DNA of 64,000 nt, from NCBI RefSeq assembly GCF_001625195.1, contig NC_054389.1, positions 3,530,520-3,594,519 of the forward strand, given 5' to 3'. Numbering within the stretch: position 1 is the stretch's first letter; every line of letters starts with the position of its first letter. The translations under genes and the position numbers were made by a program. Of the stretch, positions 49,160-59,577 are shown in pieces. Below the pieces are notes generated by a model. That model saw nothing but the letters and a program-made list of their open reading frames with translations. It was not told the DNA's origin and searched no databases. Source of the stretch: Drechmeria coniospora (Eukaryota > Ascomycota > Sordariomycetes > Hypocreales > Ophiocordycipitaceae).

Positions 49160-49507
49160 ATGAAGGCCACGATATCGCTGTGCACCATCCCGCTGGTCCT
49201 TGGAGCCGCAGTTGTTCAGGAACCGGCTAACCACGTTCCGCTACATATCGGAGCCGAGACAAGGGAGAATGCACTGTATTCTCCAAACGAGGGTACGCGA
49301 TATTCAGGTTCCCTTGTACCTCGCGGAGAAGAGAAACCCCAACATGACTGCAGTAAGGCAAATCCGTGGCCAACAAACAACAAGCTCCTTTTCCAACCGG
49401 ACGACTGGTGCGACTTTGAGTTTAAATGCAGATGCAGGTGGTTTCACAATTTTTGGTGTGTAAAGGATTGGGGCAAGACCTCGCCTTTGAAGAACTGCAG
49501 ACGTTGA
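49160..49507 (+). CDS. Small secreted six-cysteine protein, unknown family
   Basis: I do not recognise a family. The single-exon frame encodes 115 residues. The N-terminus MKATISLCTIPLVLGAAVV is a clear signal peptide. About 40 residues of linker end at the basic LVPRGEEKP, which could be a processing site. The last 55 residues hold six cysteines in the order C-x19-C-x5-C-x-C-x7-C-x12-C, within the frame NPWPT, QPDDWCD, KCRC, FWC and SPLKNCRR, with many Trp and Phe. Three disulfides are likely. The pattern is shared with a damaged copy 1.2 kb downstream (50622-50819). A TATA box precedes it. Secretion, small size and Cys/Trp richness resemble effector-like or antimicrobial proteins of fungi, but no activity can be read from sequence. 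Confidence 0.75.
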   Translation: MKATISLCTIPLVLGAAVVQEPANHVPLHIGAETRENALYSPNEGTRYSGSLVPRGEEKPQHDCSKANPWPTNNKLLFQPDDWCDFEFKCRCRWFHNFWCVKDWGKTSPLKNCRR

Positions 49508-50436
49508 GCCGTTCATAACCACATGTTAGCTACAGCATGAGAGCGAAATGGGGAAGGAATGGCTGGAAAGTGACACATATGAACATATCCCGCAACTTCT
49601 ACGACTAAGCTGCCGCTAATTGGACGATCCGACCAGAACTGAACCAAGAGCTCTAGGGCAGCAGTGCCAACAGATCGGGATTCAACCTTAGCTGAGCCAA
49701 CATGGCAAAGCATTGAAATAAATTAACACGGTCTTCCCGTGTTAATATCTACGTACCTTATTGCCTAACCATGAATAAAATTCGGCTGATAGTACACTGA
49801 GATTTATTCCCTAGAGCCTTGGGCTCCAGCTTAAATACCCAATTTACGCACCTAGTGGTACTGTACTGGCCGTGTGTCAGTAGCTCACGCCTTTGCTGGT
49901 TGTTGAAATCTACGCCTACAAGTACACTATATGTAGGGCCCGCGCTTTAACTGGCCATGGAATCTCTCCAAAGAGCGAGCATGGCAGTAAACTTGGTAGG
50001 AGTAACTTGACTGACTATGTACTACAACAGCTTATAATTTTCCTCTACATGTACATTCACCTATGTGTATGTAGCCGGTATATTCCTCATCTTTAAAAAA
50101 TATCTTCATTCATGTAAGCAGTTAAAACTAGACATTCTAGCTAGGGTAAGGAGTAAACTCTATGTAGAAACGAGTATTACTGAACCGTCAAACCGTCCGA
50201 CCTACGCCAAGGGGGCGGGTTTTGGCAGCTAACATAACTCGTGACCGAATAAGAGGAGGCTGCCTCTTGCATACACAAACATCGATGTTGTTGGCCGGCC
50301 TGTTGAACGAAATCATAACAGGGTTTGGACAGCTCCAACAGTTTAAATTGTTCTTTCTAAAACTGCGTATATACATGCGGGTATATACACATTTCTGTGA
50401 CCCGAAGACAAGCCCAGGTCGTGGCCGGCGTGACAG
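49508..50436. other. Intergenic between the six-cysteine copies
   Basis: A/T-rich DNA. Part of the 3' flank (49593-49645) resembles the 3' flank of the second copy (51039-51087). A perfect 10-bp hairpin lies at 49722-49746. No other gene seen. Confidence 0.55.
49722..49746. terminator. Perfect 10-bp hairpin in the 3' flank
   Basis: ATTAACACGG (49722-49731) and CCGTGTTAAT (49737-49746) are exact reverse complements around a TCTTC loop. It lies 215 bp after the stop codon of the secreted gene. A role in 3' end structure is possible, but fungal RNA polymerase II genes do not need such hairpins. It might also be a scar of an inverted-repeat element. Confidence 0.4.
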
Positions 50437-50819
50437 ATGGTGCTCGAATATATTAGGTTTGCCGGCCTTGTTTCGCTGCTTCATGACAGTGGAAAAGGTT
50501 TAATCACCAAGAAGTTGGCTGCGCCCAATGGATAGTCGGAGCGGAAACAACAGAGGACATTCATATCTGCAACGCGACGATCCCCGAAACCGGTAAATTC
50601 CAGAAATATAATTCGACATTGATGCCCCCTGGAGAAGTAAAGCACCAGTACGACTGCCGTGGCGGAAACCCATTCCCAACAAGCAAGAACTGGGACCAAC
50701 CAGCCGACTGGTGCGACCACCAATATCACTGCAAGTGCGACACGTTTCATTTTAGTTGGTGTTTCGATCTCAAGACATGGTGGGCGATGCCATCTCCTGT
50801 GAAATACTGCCGACTTTAA
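50437..50819 (+). pseudogene. Second six-cysteine secreted protein copy, apparently frameshifted
   Basis: The frame ending at 50819 encodes a 65-residue domain from the ATG at 50622 with the same plan as the upstream gene: NPFPT, QPADWCD, HCKC, SWC and SPVKYCRL, six cysteines spaced C-x18-C-x5-C-x-C-x7-C-x15-C. Similarity to the first copy extends upstream of that ATG, through VGAETTED versus IGAETREN, so the true protein began further 5'. A hydrophobic start (MVLEYIRFAGLVSLLH) exists at 50437, at about the expected distance, but in another frame that stops at 50535. No good intron joins the two. I therefore call it a frameshifted copy; an unrecognised splice or a sequence error would make it a gene. 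Confidence 0.6.
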
Positions 50820-52335
50820 GTTCAATTTCCAATTCCACGCTGCTTGCAGCAGGACGGGAGTTGAATTTTACTTTATCACGTGCCCACCAGGACATGTAAA
50901 CCATGGCGATTGTGAACTTTGCAGACGTTCTCCATCATGGCGAGCGCAAGGTTGAGCATGACGGCCTGGACAAAGGATAGATCTATTTATCAACGAAAGA
51001 AAGGTAAAGCAACAGGCGCGCGAAACATTCCAATGCATTCAACTTCTACGATATCACTACCTGAGCGACCTGGCAAGAACTGAACCAAACGCATAATCCC
51101 CAAGACGCTTTAGGAAGTTGCCGAGAAATGGATTCAATGTCAAGAGTATCCAATAGACCTAAATAGAGGTTCGATTCTCGCCTCTTTATCACTATGACGT
51201 ATCATTGCCTGGATCCGAACTGGACAAGATCGCCAACTTCCAGCCACTCGAACCGACGGTTCCAACTTGATAATGCACCGTTCATGCATATATCTAGCAG
51301 CACGTATGGGTTGCTAGTAGTTACTACACCTTCACTAGTTATTGAACTGTGCATCTCTCCCGCATGCTCGGCAGTAAACCAGGCAGCTGATGATTATAAC
51401 CACACCTTTTCCCTTCTGGTATCTTGTTTCAGTAGCTAGAGAAGTGTTAACTGCCGAGGTACACCCAACATACGATGCTGTACTGCAAGCACTCACTTGT
51501 ATGCTGTAAGTACACGAAGTATGGAGTACTGTACGGAATACACACAATATACTGTACACGACCGCTGTAGCGTCTAGTACGGGTTAGGCCACGTCATTGC
51601 GTAACCCCCCTGCTTGCACCTCCAACCTCCATGATCCATGATCGATCGATGGTGCCCAAACAACCACGAACGTATTGAAGAAAGGATTCTGCTCTATCGT
51701 GATATTTCTATAATACTAATGGTCTGAATCTAAGATACCCAGCATTCATTTATTACTACCCATTTACAACACAACCCCCCTGATAATGCACTTTTCCCGT
51801 ACATGTACATGCATAAATACATACGTATGTACTTATAGCATGTACAGTGCGTTGAGTAGGTACATATTTGGACTGCGCCCATACACACATTAACCTTAGT
51901 ATGGCTCTATTCCGTAAGTAAGTGCTCTTTGCTGCACTACTGTACTTAGGCGTAGTTCTAGGTACCTGGTAGCTACAATACAGTACTTGTACGTACCTGC
52001 ACTGCAGTACTACCGTACTTGTACTTACGGAGTAATATTACATACCTGCATCGTTTCGGTGGAACCTCGAACCAGCAATGGCACTTCGAGATCCGAGGCG
52101 ACTTCACATCTACCCACCGCCAGCACCGTTTGCCTACAAACGAAGCGTCTGAACTTGGGCTCACAATCCACCCCTTTTCGCCAAAATAGCGGTTGGCACA
52201 GATAAAGCTGCATGAGACCAACCTCGCCGAAATCCTTTCTGCTCCGTCCTTCTCCAGCTCGCTTTCGACGTCGGGGTCCCCCATTTGAACTGTTGCCATC
52301 CATCGAGAAAGGAGATACTATCGTGTTGCCTCGAC
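50820..52335. other. Intergenic
   Basis: 3' flank of the second six-cysteine copy (homologous block 51039-51087), then A/T-rich DNA with GTAC words at 51470-51560 and 51790-52040, then the CAP promoter. No supported gene. GAGGTTCGATTCTCG near 51168 looks like a tRNA T-arm but no complete tRNA can be folded around it. Confidence 0.5.
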
Positions 52336-54307
52336 ATGGCAGCACCAAACACCATGCACAACCTTTCGACGCTTATCAAGCGGTATGCAACGCCCCCCTC
52401 GCCCTCAAATTCAAACCGCACACCCATTCACCTCGCTGCCACCTCGCTGCCTGTTGCCCGGGACTTCCGCTCTCTCCAGCCTTAGCCCACGTTGGCCGTC
52501 GTTCGCTCCCCCGATGCCAAGGTGAAGCGTGCTGATCTCATGTCCAGGCTCGAGGCGGCGACCTCTCGCCTCGAAGATATTGCTACCAGCACCGAGATAC
52601 CCCGGGATATGCTTGCGCTGAGCCACCACGACTCCTTGTCGTCAGATGCCCCGGCCCCTCCGATGGCTCCGCCCGCCACCGGCCAGGCTCAACTGGAGAC
52701 GCTTCCAGAATCCATTGAGGAGTTCGACCTCTTTCTCGGCTCGTCGTTGGTGAAGTACAGGAAGCTCAGCAGCCAGCTCGGAGGTGCCGTGTCCCAACAG
52801 GTCAGTCCGGTCCCGCCTACCCCCCCCCCCCCCCCCCTCTCCCCGGCCCTGTCGATCCGACAGTATCAGTGCGTCCTAGTCGGCAGCTAACCTCTTCATC
52901 GCTCGCCTTTCTTGCAGGCAGCCGAGGTTCTCAGGGGTTTCCAGGAACAGCGCAAGTTCCTTCTCATCACGAGTATGGCTTCCAAGCCTGACTTGCCTGT
53001 ATATCAGAGCCTTCTCAAACCGATAAACGAAAGCCTCATCGCCGTTGCCGATCTTAGGGAGAACAACCGACCCGACCCCATGTATACCGGCTTAAGCGCC
53101 GTCGCTGATGGCATCATGATGTTGGCGTGGGTCACCGTCGATAACCGGCCCTACAAGCATGTTGAGGAGTGCCTCAGCTCGGCCCAGTTCTTTGGAAACC
53201 GAGTGCTCAAGGAGCAAAAGGACAAGTATGATCATCCAATCTCTGTTCTCCCCCTTCACACTCACCGGTTGACACGTCGTGACAGGGACCCCAAACAAGT
53301 CGAATGGATACAGTCCTTTTACCAGATCTTTCGAGACCTCGGCGACTACATCAGGCGATACTACCCGTCTGGAATTACATGGAATCCCACCGGATCGTCA
53401 GCCCAAAAAGTTGCCGAGACACTTGCTTTCCAAGGTTCATCGCCGGCTGGAACCAGTGCCCCGCCGCCGCCGCCGCCGCCACCTCCACCTCCACCTGGAC
53501 CGCCGCCCACGCTCGACATCAAGGCGGAAGCCGCACCGGGTACCACCACGTCCGGAGGCTTCGGCGCTGTGTTCTCCGATTTGAACAAAGGCGCCGCCGT
53601 GACCGAAGGCCTGCGCAAGGTGGACAAGTCGCAGATGACGCACAAGAACCCGTCTCTTCGCGCAAGTTCGTCGGTGAGCGAGCGAGAGTCAAGTGCCCGA
53701 GCCAAGAGCCCGGCGCCAGGGAAGAAACCTAAACCAGAGAGCATGCGGGCCAAGAAGCCGGCCAAGATGGAGCTGGAGGGGAACAAATGGACCATCGTAT
53801 GACCCGCCCCTCCTTGTATCTGGCCTACACGACGATGAGACCGTCAGCTAACCTGAGGACCAGGAAAACTATGATAAGGAGGCGCAGCCGCTCGAAATTG
53901 AGGTTTCGATGACGCAGTCGGTGCTTATCAGCAGGTGTAACAACACGACCATCATACTCAAAGGCAAGGCGAACCAGGTTACCGTCGAGAACTCAACTCG
54001 GCTCTCCCTCGTCATCGATTCGCTTGTCTCGACGGTTGATGTCGTCAAGGCGCAGAACTTTGCGCTGCAAGTCCTTGGAAGCATCCCCACGGCCATGCTC
54101 GACCAAGTTGATGGTGCGCAAATGTATCTCAGCAAGGATAGCACCAGCACCAAACTGTTCGCCAGCAAGTCGTCTGGTATCAATCTGAACGTCATTTCCG
54201 GCCCCGACGACGACTACAAGGAGGTTGCGCTACCCTTCCAGATTTGCTCATATTTTGATGAGGCCAAGGGCGATCTGGTCAGCGAAATTGTGGAACATGC
54301 TGGATAA
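52336..54307 (+). CDS. cap1: Adenylyl cyclase-associated protein (CAP/Srv2)
   Basis: CAP recycles actin monomers with cofilin and links Ras/adenylyl cyclase to actin. Exons 52336-52382, 52548-52800, 52918-53225, 53286-53796 and 53864-54307 give 520 residues. The N-terminal cyclase-binding segment (MHNLSTLIKRLEAATSRLED) comes first. The helical HFD domain follows (LVKYRKLSSQ, FRDLGDYIRRYYPSGITWNP). A proline run (twelve Pro, then GPPP) marks the profilin-binding region, and WH2-like and CARP beta-sheet domains end in DLVSEIVEHAG. Intron 2 contains an 18-base C run (52820-52837). Intron 3 (53226-53285) is exactly 60 nt with no in-frame stop, so its retention would add 20 residues inside the HFD. 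Confidence 0.95.
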
Positions 54308-54920
54308 TAGCACAAGCGGTAGACCACGATGTCTCTCCCCAATTGCTTACGATATTCCTGCATGTGTACTTGGATAGTAACGCGGTACCTGCTTCCGCAA
54401 GCGGAGTGGCCTTGCACGCCGGGGGACATTTCCATCGCGTTGTCTTGGCCTTCTCCCTACTTTGCTACGTCAGGATGGCTAGAGTATTCGCCTTCGAAAT
54501 CTTCGGTAGGCGATTCGATGCAGATTGGGTTCGAAGTCTAGATTCTAGAAATACATGACTATTGATGTCTCTGGCTGACCACTTCCCTTGCGCACAAATG
54601 ATTCTGGGGTGTCCAACCTCGGGGTGCGCACCCACTATCGTATCAAACTACGGCGGAAGGGGATCCCCCCCCTCCCCAAGGACGTCGACAGACAGCTCTA
54701 GAGTACTGTGATACTGGCATAAAGGCAGAACAGAAGTGCAACATACAAGGCTCCAACATCTTCCTCATACAACAATACTGCGGGTGGCGAGCGTGGGCGT
54801 GCGACTATCATTGACACCCCACGGGTCGGCGACCGAGCGTGCGGCCGACGGCGAGAAGGCCGCGACGTCTCGCATCGTCTCGCATAGGCAGCGTTCCGCA
54901 AGGCGAATGACCCCAAGGGA
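54308..54920. other. Intergenic, convergent 3' ends
   Basis: 3' flanks of the CAP and CAT2 genes. No gene or repeat seen. Confidence 0.6.
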
Positions 54921-57017
54921 TTACAGCTTCGCCTTGGGAGGCGCCAGCGTGGGCATCAACAGATCGCGCATATCGCCAGCGGCTTCGTTGAGGTAGTAGC
55001 TCATGCGATCGCTGCCCAAGCCCTTGGACACGATGTTGAAATTGATGCTGTAGGCCATGGTGAGCCATTGTCGAGAAGGTAGAAAGAGAAAAGAAAGGGA
55101 TGGTTGGAAGATTGGAAAGGGGAGGGCTTCAATTACCTGTTTTCGTTGATCATGTAGGCAATACCAAAGCCACCGTCTAGGACCTGACTCCAGCCATAGC
55201 CATTGAAGAACTCGGAGCTGAGCTGTGAGGTAGACAGGTACCAGGAGCTCGAGTAGGCGTAGGCAGGGTCCTTGTAGATGGCGGGAACGCTCTCGTCAGG
55301 CCCGAGGAGCTTTTTGAGACCGAAGAGGTGTCTGTCGACGCCTTTTCCGTCAGAGGCGGCGGTAATGTACTCGAGGTGAGCGTCGATGGCTTTCCGGAAA
55401 AGGCCGACCTTGGCGACGGCGTCGTCGGCGGCGGTCGGCTTGCCACCGCACATGGCGGCGCACCAGGCAACGGATTCGTCCGACACGGTACGGCAGGTCT
55501 CGGTGCGGCCCAGAAGGAAGCGGCGGGTGGCGGCCGACTCGTACGTCGGTCGGCTCTGGCCGTACATTTTGTAGTAGGCGAGCTGGATGATCATCTGGAC
55601 GTAGGCGTCGGGCGAGCACTTGAACTTCTTGATGAGGGCCTTGCCGTAACCCTGGTAGGCCTGGACGGCGAGCTGATGCTGGGAGATGACGCGGCGGAAG
55701 TCAACGGCGGCACGGTCAATGTCGGCCTGGACCTCGGGCGAGATCTCGAACTGCAGCAAGGTCGGTTCGGGCAAATTGGAGCGGACCTCGGTGCTGGTGA
55801 GGTCGATCTTATTGCCGAAGATGACGTCGTTGACGAAATCGTTGAGGCGGTGGGTCGGGGTGCCGTCCATCATCGAGTGCTCGCCCATGAAGCCAGAGGT
55901 ACCGTTGTCGTTGACGATGAACTGGAGTGGCTTATCGTACCAGCGGTTGGCGCCGTCGCCGTGCCAGTACTGATGAGCGCGCTCCTCGAGGGTGACAGGG
56001 CTCGCATCGTCGAGACAGACGACAAAGGATGACGACTCAATGGCCTCGAGCACTTGCTTGTTGCCGGGGCCCGCGCCGAGGAGGGTGAGGCGGGCATCGG
56101 CCCAGACGTCACGGTTCTCCGACGTCAGGGCGCCGACGGCGGGGACGGGTCGAGCACGAGCGTAGACGCGGGCAAACTGCTGCTCGAGTTCGGCAGCGGT
56201 GAGCTGCTTGCCGTCGACGTGGTGGTGAATCTGGTAGAACTGGTTCTTGCGGATGACGATGATGTGCTTGTGCTCGTCGGCGGAGAACTTGATGGGATAG
56301 TCGGCGGGACGGGCGGCGACGCGGCTGGCGTTGAACATCCAGCGGTAGCTGTCCATGCAGATGGGCAGCTTCTTCATGTACTCGGGCTCGAGCGCGGCCG
56401 TGTCGACAAGCTTCTTGAACTCGAGTACGGCGGCGGTGATGGCTGCCGCCCGCTTCGCCGGGTTGCGCCGGCTTCGGTCATCGCGGTGCGAGTAGAAGTA
56501 GCTGACGTAGGGGACGACGGGGTCACGGTAGGAGAGGTAGGCGGCGTCGTTCCACCATTCGTAGATCCAATTCTTGGTCGCGCCGTCCTTGCTCTTGGCT
56601 AGGAGTTTCTCCTGGAGCTTGGCGCCGACGCCGCCGGGCTTGACGAAGTCGGCGACGGCCGCCTTGCTCTGCTCGAACTCGGCCGGGGACAGGAGCGGCT
56701 GGAGGGACTTGAGGTAGCGCCTGGCCGTCTCGTCGAGCGTCGGAACTGGCAGGCGTGGCAAGGAATCCTGGAAACGCAGCATGGCGCCTTTGGTCATGTC
56801 CTCGGCGTAGCCTGCAACAGTTGGGAACGATCAGACGAAGCTTGGCTGGGCTGGGAAGGCCTGTGGGGGGAGGGGACCGACCTTGAGGCAAGGAACTACT
56901 CTTGCGCGTGGGAGGCATGATGTTTGCCGTCGGAGTGGCAGATGCTGCGGTGGGAGTTCTGAGTCGACGGAAGCTGCTGTTCCTGAGGGCGTGACGACGA
57001 GCGGCAGACGTCCACAT
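54921..57017 (-). CDS. CAT2: Carnitine O-acetyltransferase, mitochondrial and peroxisomal
   Basis: The enzyme moves acetyl groups between CoA and carnitine so that acetyl units can leave peroxisomes and enter mitochondria. Exons 57017-56882, 56811-55137 and 55047-54921 give 645 residues. The N-terminus (MWTSAARRHALRNSSFRRLR) is an Arg-rich mitochondrial presequence. The acyltransferase body shows YRDPVVPYVSYFYSHRDD, the catalytic His in GEHSMMDGTPTHRL, and the C-terminal FGIAYMINENS join. The last three residues, AKL, form a peroxisomal PTS1 signal. Two in-frame internal ATG codons (56918 and 56797) lie after the presequence and could start a peroxisomal form. One gene supplying both organelles is known in fungi (for example Aspergillus acuJ); here it is inferred from the signals. 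Confidence 0.95.
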
Positions 57018-59577
57018 GGCCGGTCACCAAACTCCGGGGACACGGGAGGCGGGGGGAGTGGCGAGGAGTGAGGAAAGGAGAAGCTGCAGCAAGGACGAAG
57101 GAAGGGACATAAAATATTGGTACAAAAGATGATGGGTGCTGACGGGTGTGATTTCAATGCAACCGGACGGACGGATGGAAAGACGGGTGGATGGGTTAGG
57201 TCTTGGGGAGGGGCGGGAATGACATTCGTCGAGTTCCACGGTAGGAGGAACTGTGACTCCGTACCTACCAGGTACTGGAGGATGGTGATATGAGGCGGAC
57301 TAGGCCTGCTCCGGGCAACTCGCTACCTAGTAGGTACTTGCTCGCGTACTTTATCCCACCTCCACTTAGGTGTACGTCCGCACCTGTACTTACAGTACTG
57401 TAAAGTAACTCCAGCTTTCCTGGCTCGGCTGGCTCGTGGCGAACCTCGGCTCTCGAAGGATGACTGACTACTAGTAGAAAACAACTGGGTATTTACAAGT
57501 GCATGTACTTACTTGCATACTTGGGAGGCCTGCTATAATACGGAGCAATTACTCTGTACGGAGTCCGTCGGATCTGGCATTGCCCGAATTGACATCCCTT
57601 TCCGGGAGTACACACGCCTACACACAATTACTGCCATCGACGTTGCGCTTTCGCGTCCACCAACAAAACACAGCAGAACACGGCTCACGGTAGATGAAGA
57701 CGACCATTGGACCCTCGGTACGGAGTAATACTTCACGGATACACTCGAAAACGGTTGTTGGCCTCGGGGTTTGGCAGTCGCGAGCCCGGGATCCTAGGGA
57801 CAAGGAGCACGGCGAAGAATTGTTGGCGTGCATAGTACTGCATTTGCATGTTTACCTCTACCTGTAAGTACTGTAAGTATGCTTCTCCGTTCTAGCGTAC
57901 GAAGAGGACCTAGTACGTTGGTGCGGGTATGCGGGTAAATGCATTTACTAGAGCGAGTGCATGTAACCTGCACGATGTACAGGTATTAGCAAGTTTCCAT
58001 GTACGGAGTAGGAGTACAATGCACTGTAATAATACCTGCCATTACCACTCCGTACTAGGTACGTAATACCTAGTACCAGAGCACGCGATACAGCCATCCA
58101 CCAGCGATCGGCAGCCTCTGGAGGTCACGATGACCGCTGTTTTTACGCCTCGGTGGCATGAGGACCCGCGCAGATTTCCATCAACTGCACATGTACACAT
58201 GCATATGCATCATGAACCGGCATTTCCGTTCGTTCTCCTCGGCTGCCACTTGCTACGCCGTTTGTGTGCAGCATCTCCAGTACTACAAGTAATACTAGTG
58301 AGCATGCCCCACGTGCATACCCATTTTGCATGTGCTCCGTGCTCAAGTCTATTGGAAGCATCCGAACCCATTCCGACAGCACATACTGTAATGTTACTCC
58401 GTACATGTACTGTACAGTACAAGTGCAGTACAGCTACACATACGACCTCAGTGTGCACATGAATGTACTTGAACTCAGTCCTCCATGAGCACTACGTACC
58501 TAGTAGTAGAGCGCTCCGTGACCAGTGACCACACAGAATGCAAGAAATAGTAGGCATCACGCCTGCATGTTACTGTCACATACTGTCATGCGCACGCACC
58601 GTACTTACCACCACCTACCACTCGACTACTCAGCGGGTTTCTCAGCCAGAAGCCGAGGTTAGAATCAACGAGTGCACACGTCCCCATGTGGGTACCTAGT
58701 AATAGGCAACGACCTGCACAAGCAACTGGCATTATTACCGTCCGGACTAGGTAGGACGAAGTAATTACTGTAGACTAGTACGAGTAGATGGCTCCTATGG
58801 AGTTTGAGTCTACGACACCATGACACTACGATTGCCTGCGCGGAGTCGCGAATGTGCTGTACATGTAAGTACACTCCACGACACTCCACGCTGACGTAGT
58901 ATGCCACACGTGCAGTATGCCACACGTGCTGGCCGTCGAGTCTCCCTGGGCGCGGACAGCCGACGGCATTCTCAGCAACCCCGGTCACGCACCTCCCATT
59001 CGCTCGTTCGTTCATGATTCTATGAATGAACCGTTTCCACAATCCGCATGACTGCTGCTTCACGATGCCTCATACCTGCAACAGCCTACATCCTGCCGAG
59101 CTACGAATGCATACCTAGTACCATCCGCTATCGATATCGTGAGCACTTCCAGGCGCTCGGTACAATAGAGTTACCCACCGGCATCGGTAGATGTGAGCCC
59201 AGCCTCCACCGGTAGTAGGCGTAGGCGGCGAGGACACCAGTGCTACTGGAAGCAGGTAGGGTAGGGTAGGTACCAGGACCGACTCCAAAGGGTCGAACCC
59301 AGGAGGTGCACAAGTGAAAAAAAAAAAAAATAAACGGTGCATACATACAAGTACGAGTACAGAAGGCACGGCGCGCAGAGGCACTGAGAATGCCGCCCCC
59401 TGCCTAGCATGCCAGATCCCACCGAGTCGCGCGGACGAGGACCGGGCCAGGCCGCGTGAACCGTCCCTTCACCAACCCCATGGCGAAGGGAAGAAAGGTT
59501 TCGCGGCCGGCATCGGCCCAGACATCCATCCACATCGCCAGACCCCCCCCCCCTCGACCCTCACGCCTGGGCTGCTC
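57018..59577. other. Gene-poor intergenic region
   Basis: No supported gene in 2.5 kb. GTAC, TACGGAGTA and TACTCCGTA words are frequent from 57240 to 58880. A 14-base A run lies at 59317-59330. Confidence 0.55.

Noticed and set aside
51110..51190. Possible tRNA: GTTGCCGAG near 51118 resembles an A box and GAGGTTCGATTCTCG near 51168 a T-arm
   Set aside because: The acceptor ends do not pair and the anticodon arm cannot be built. At best a decayed tRNA fragment.
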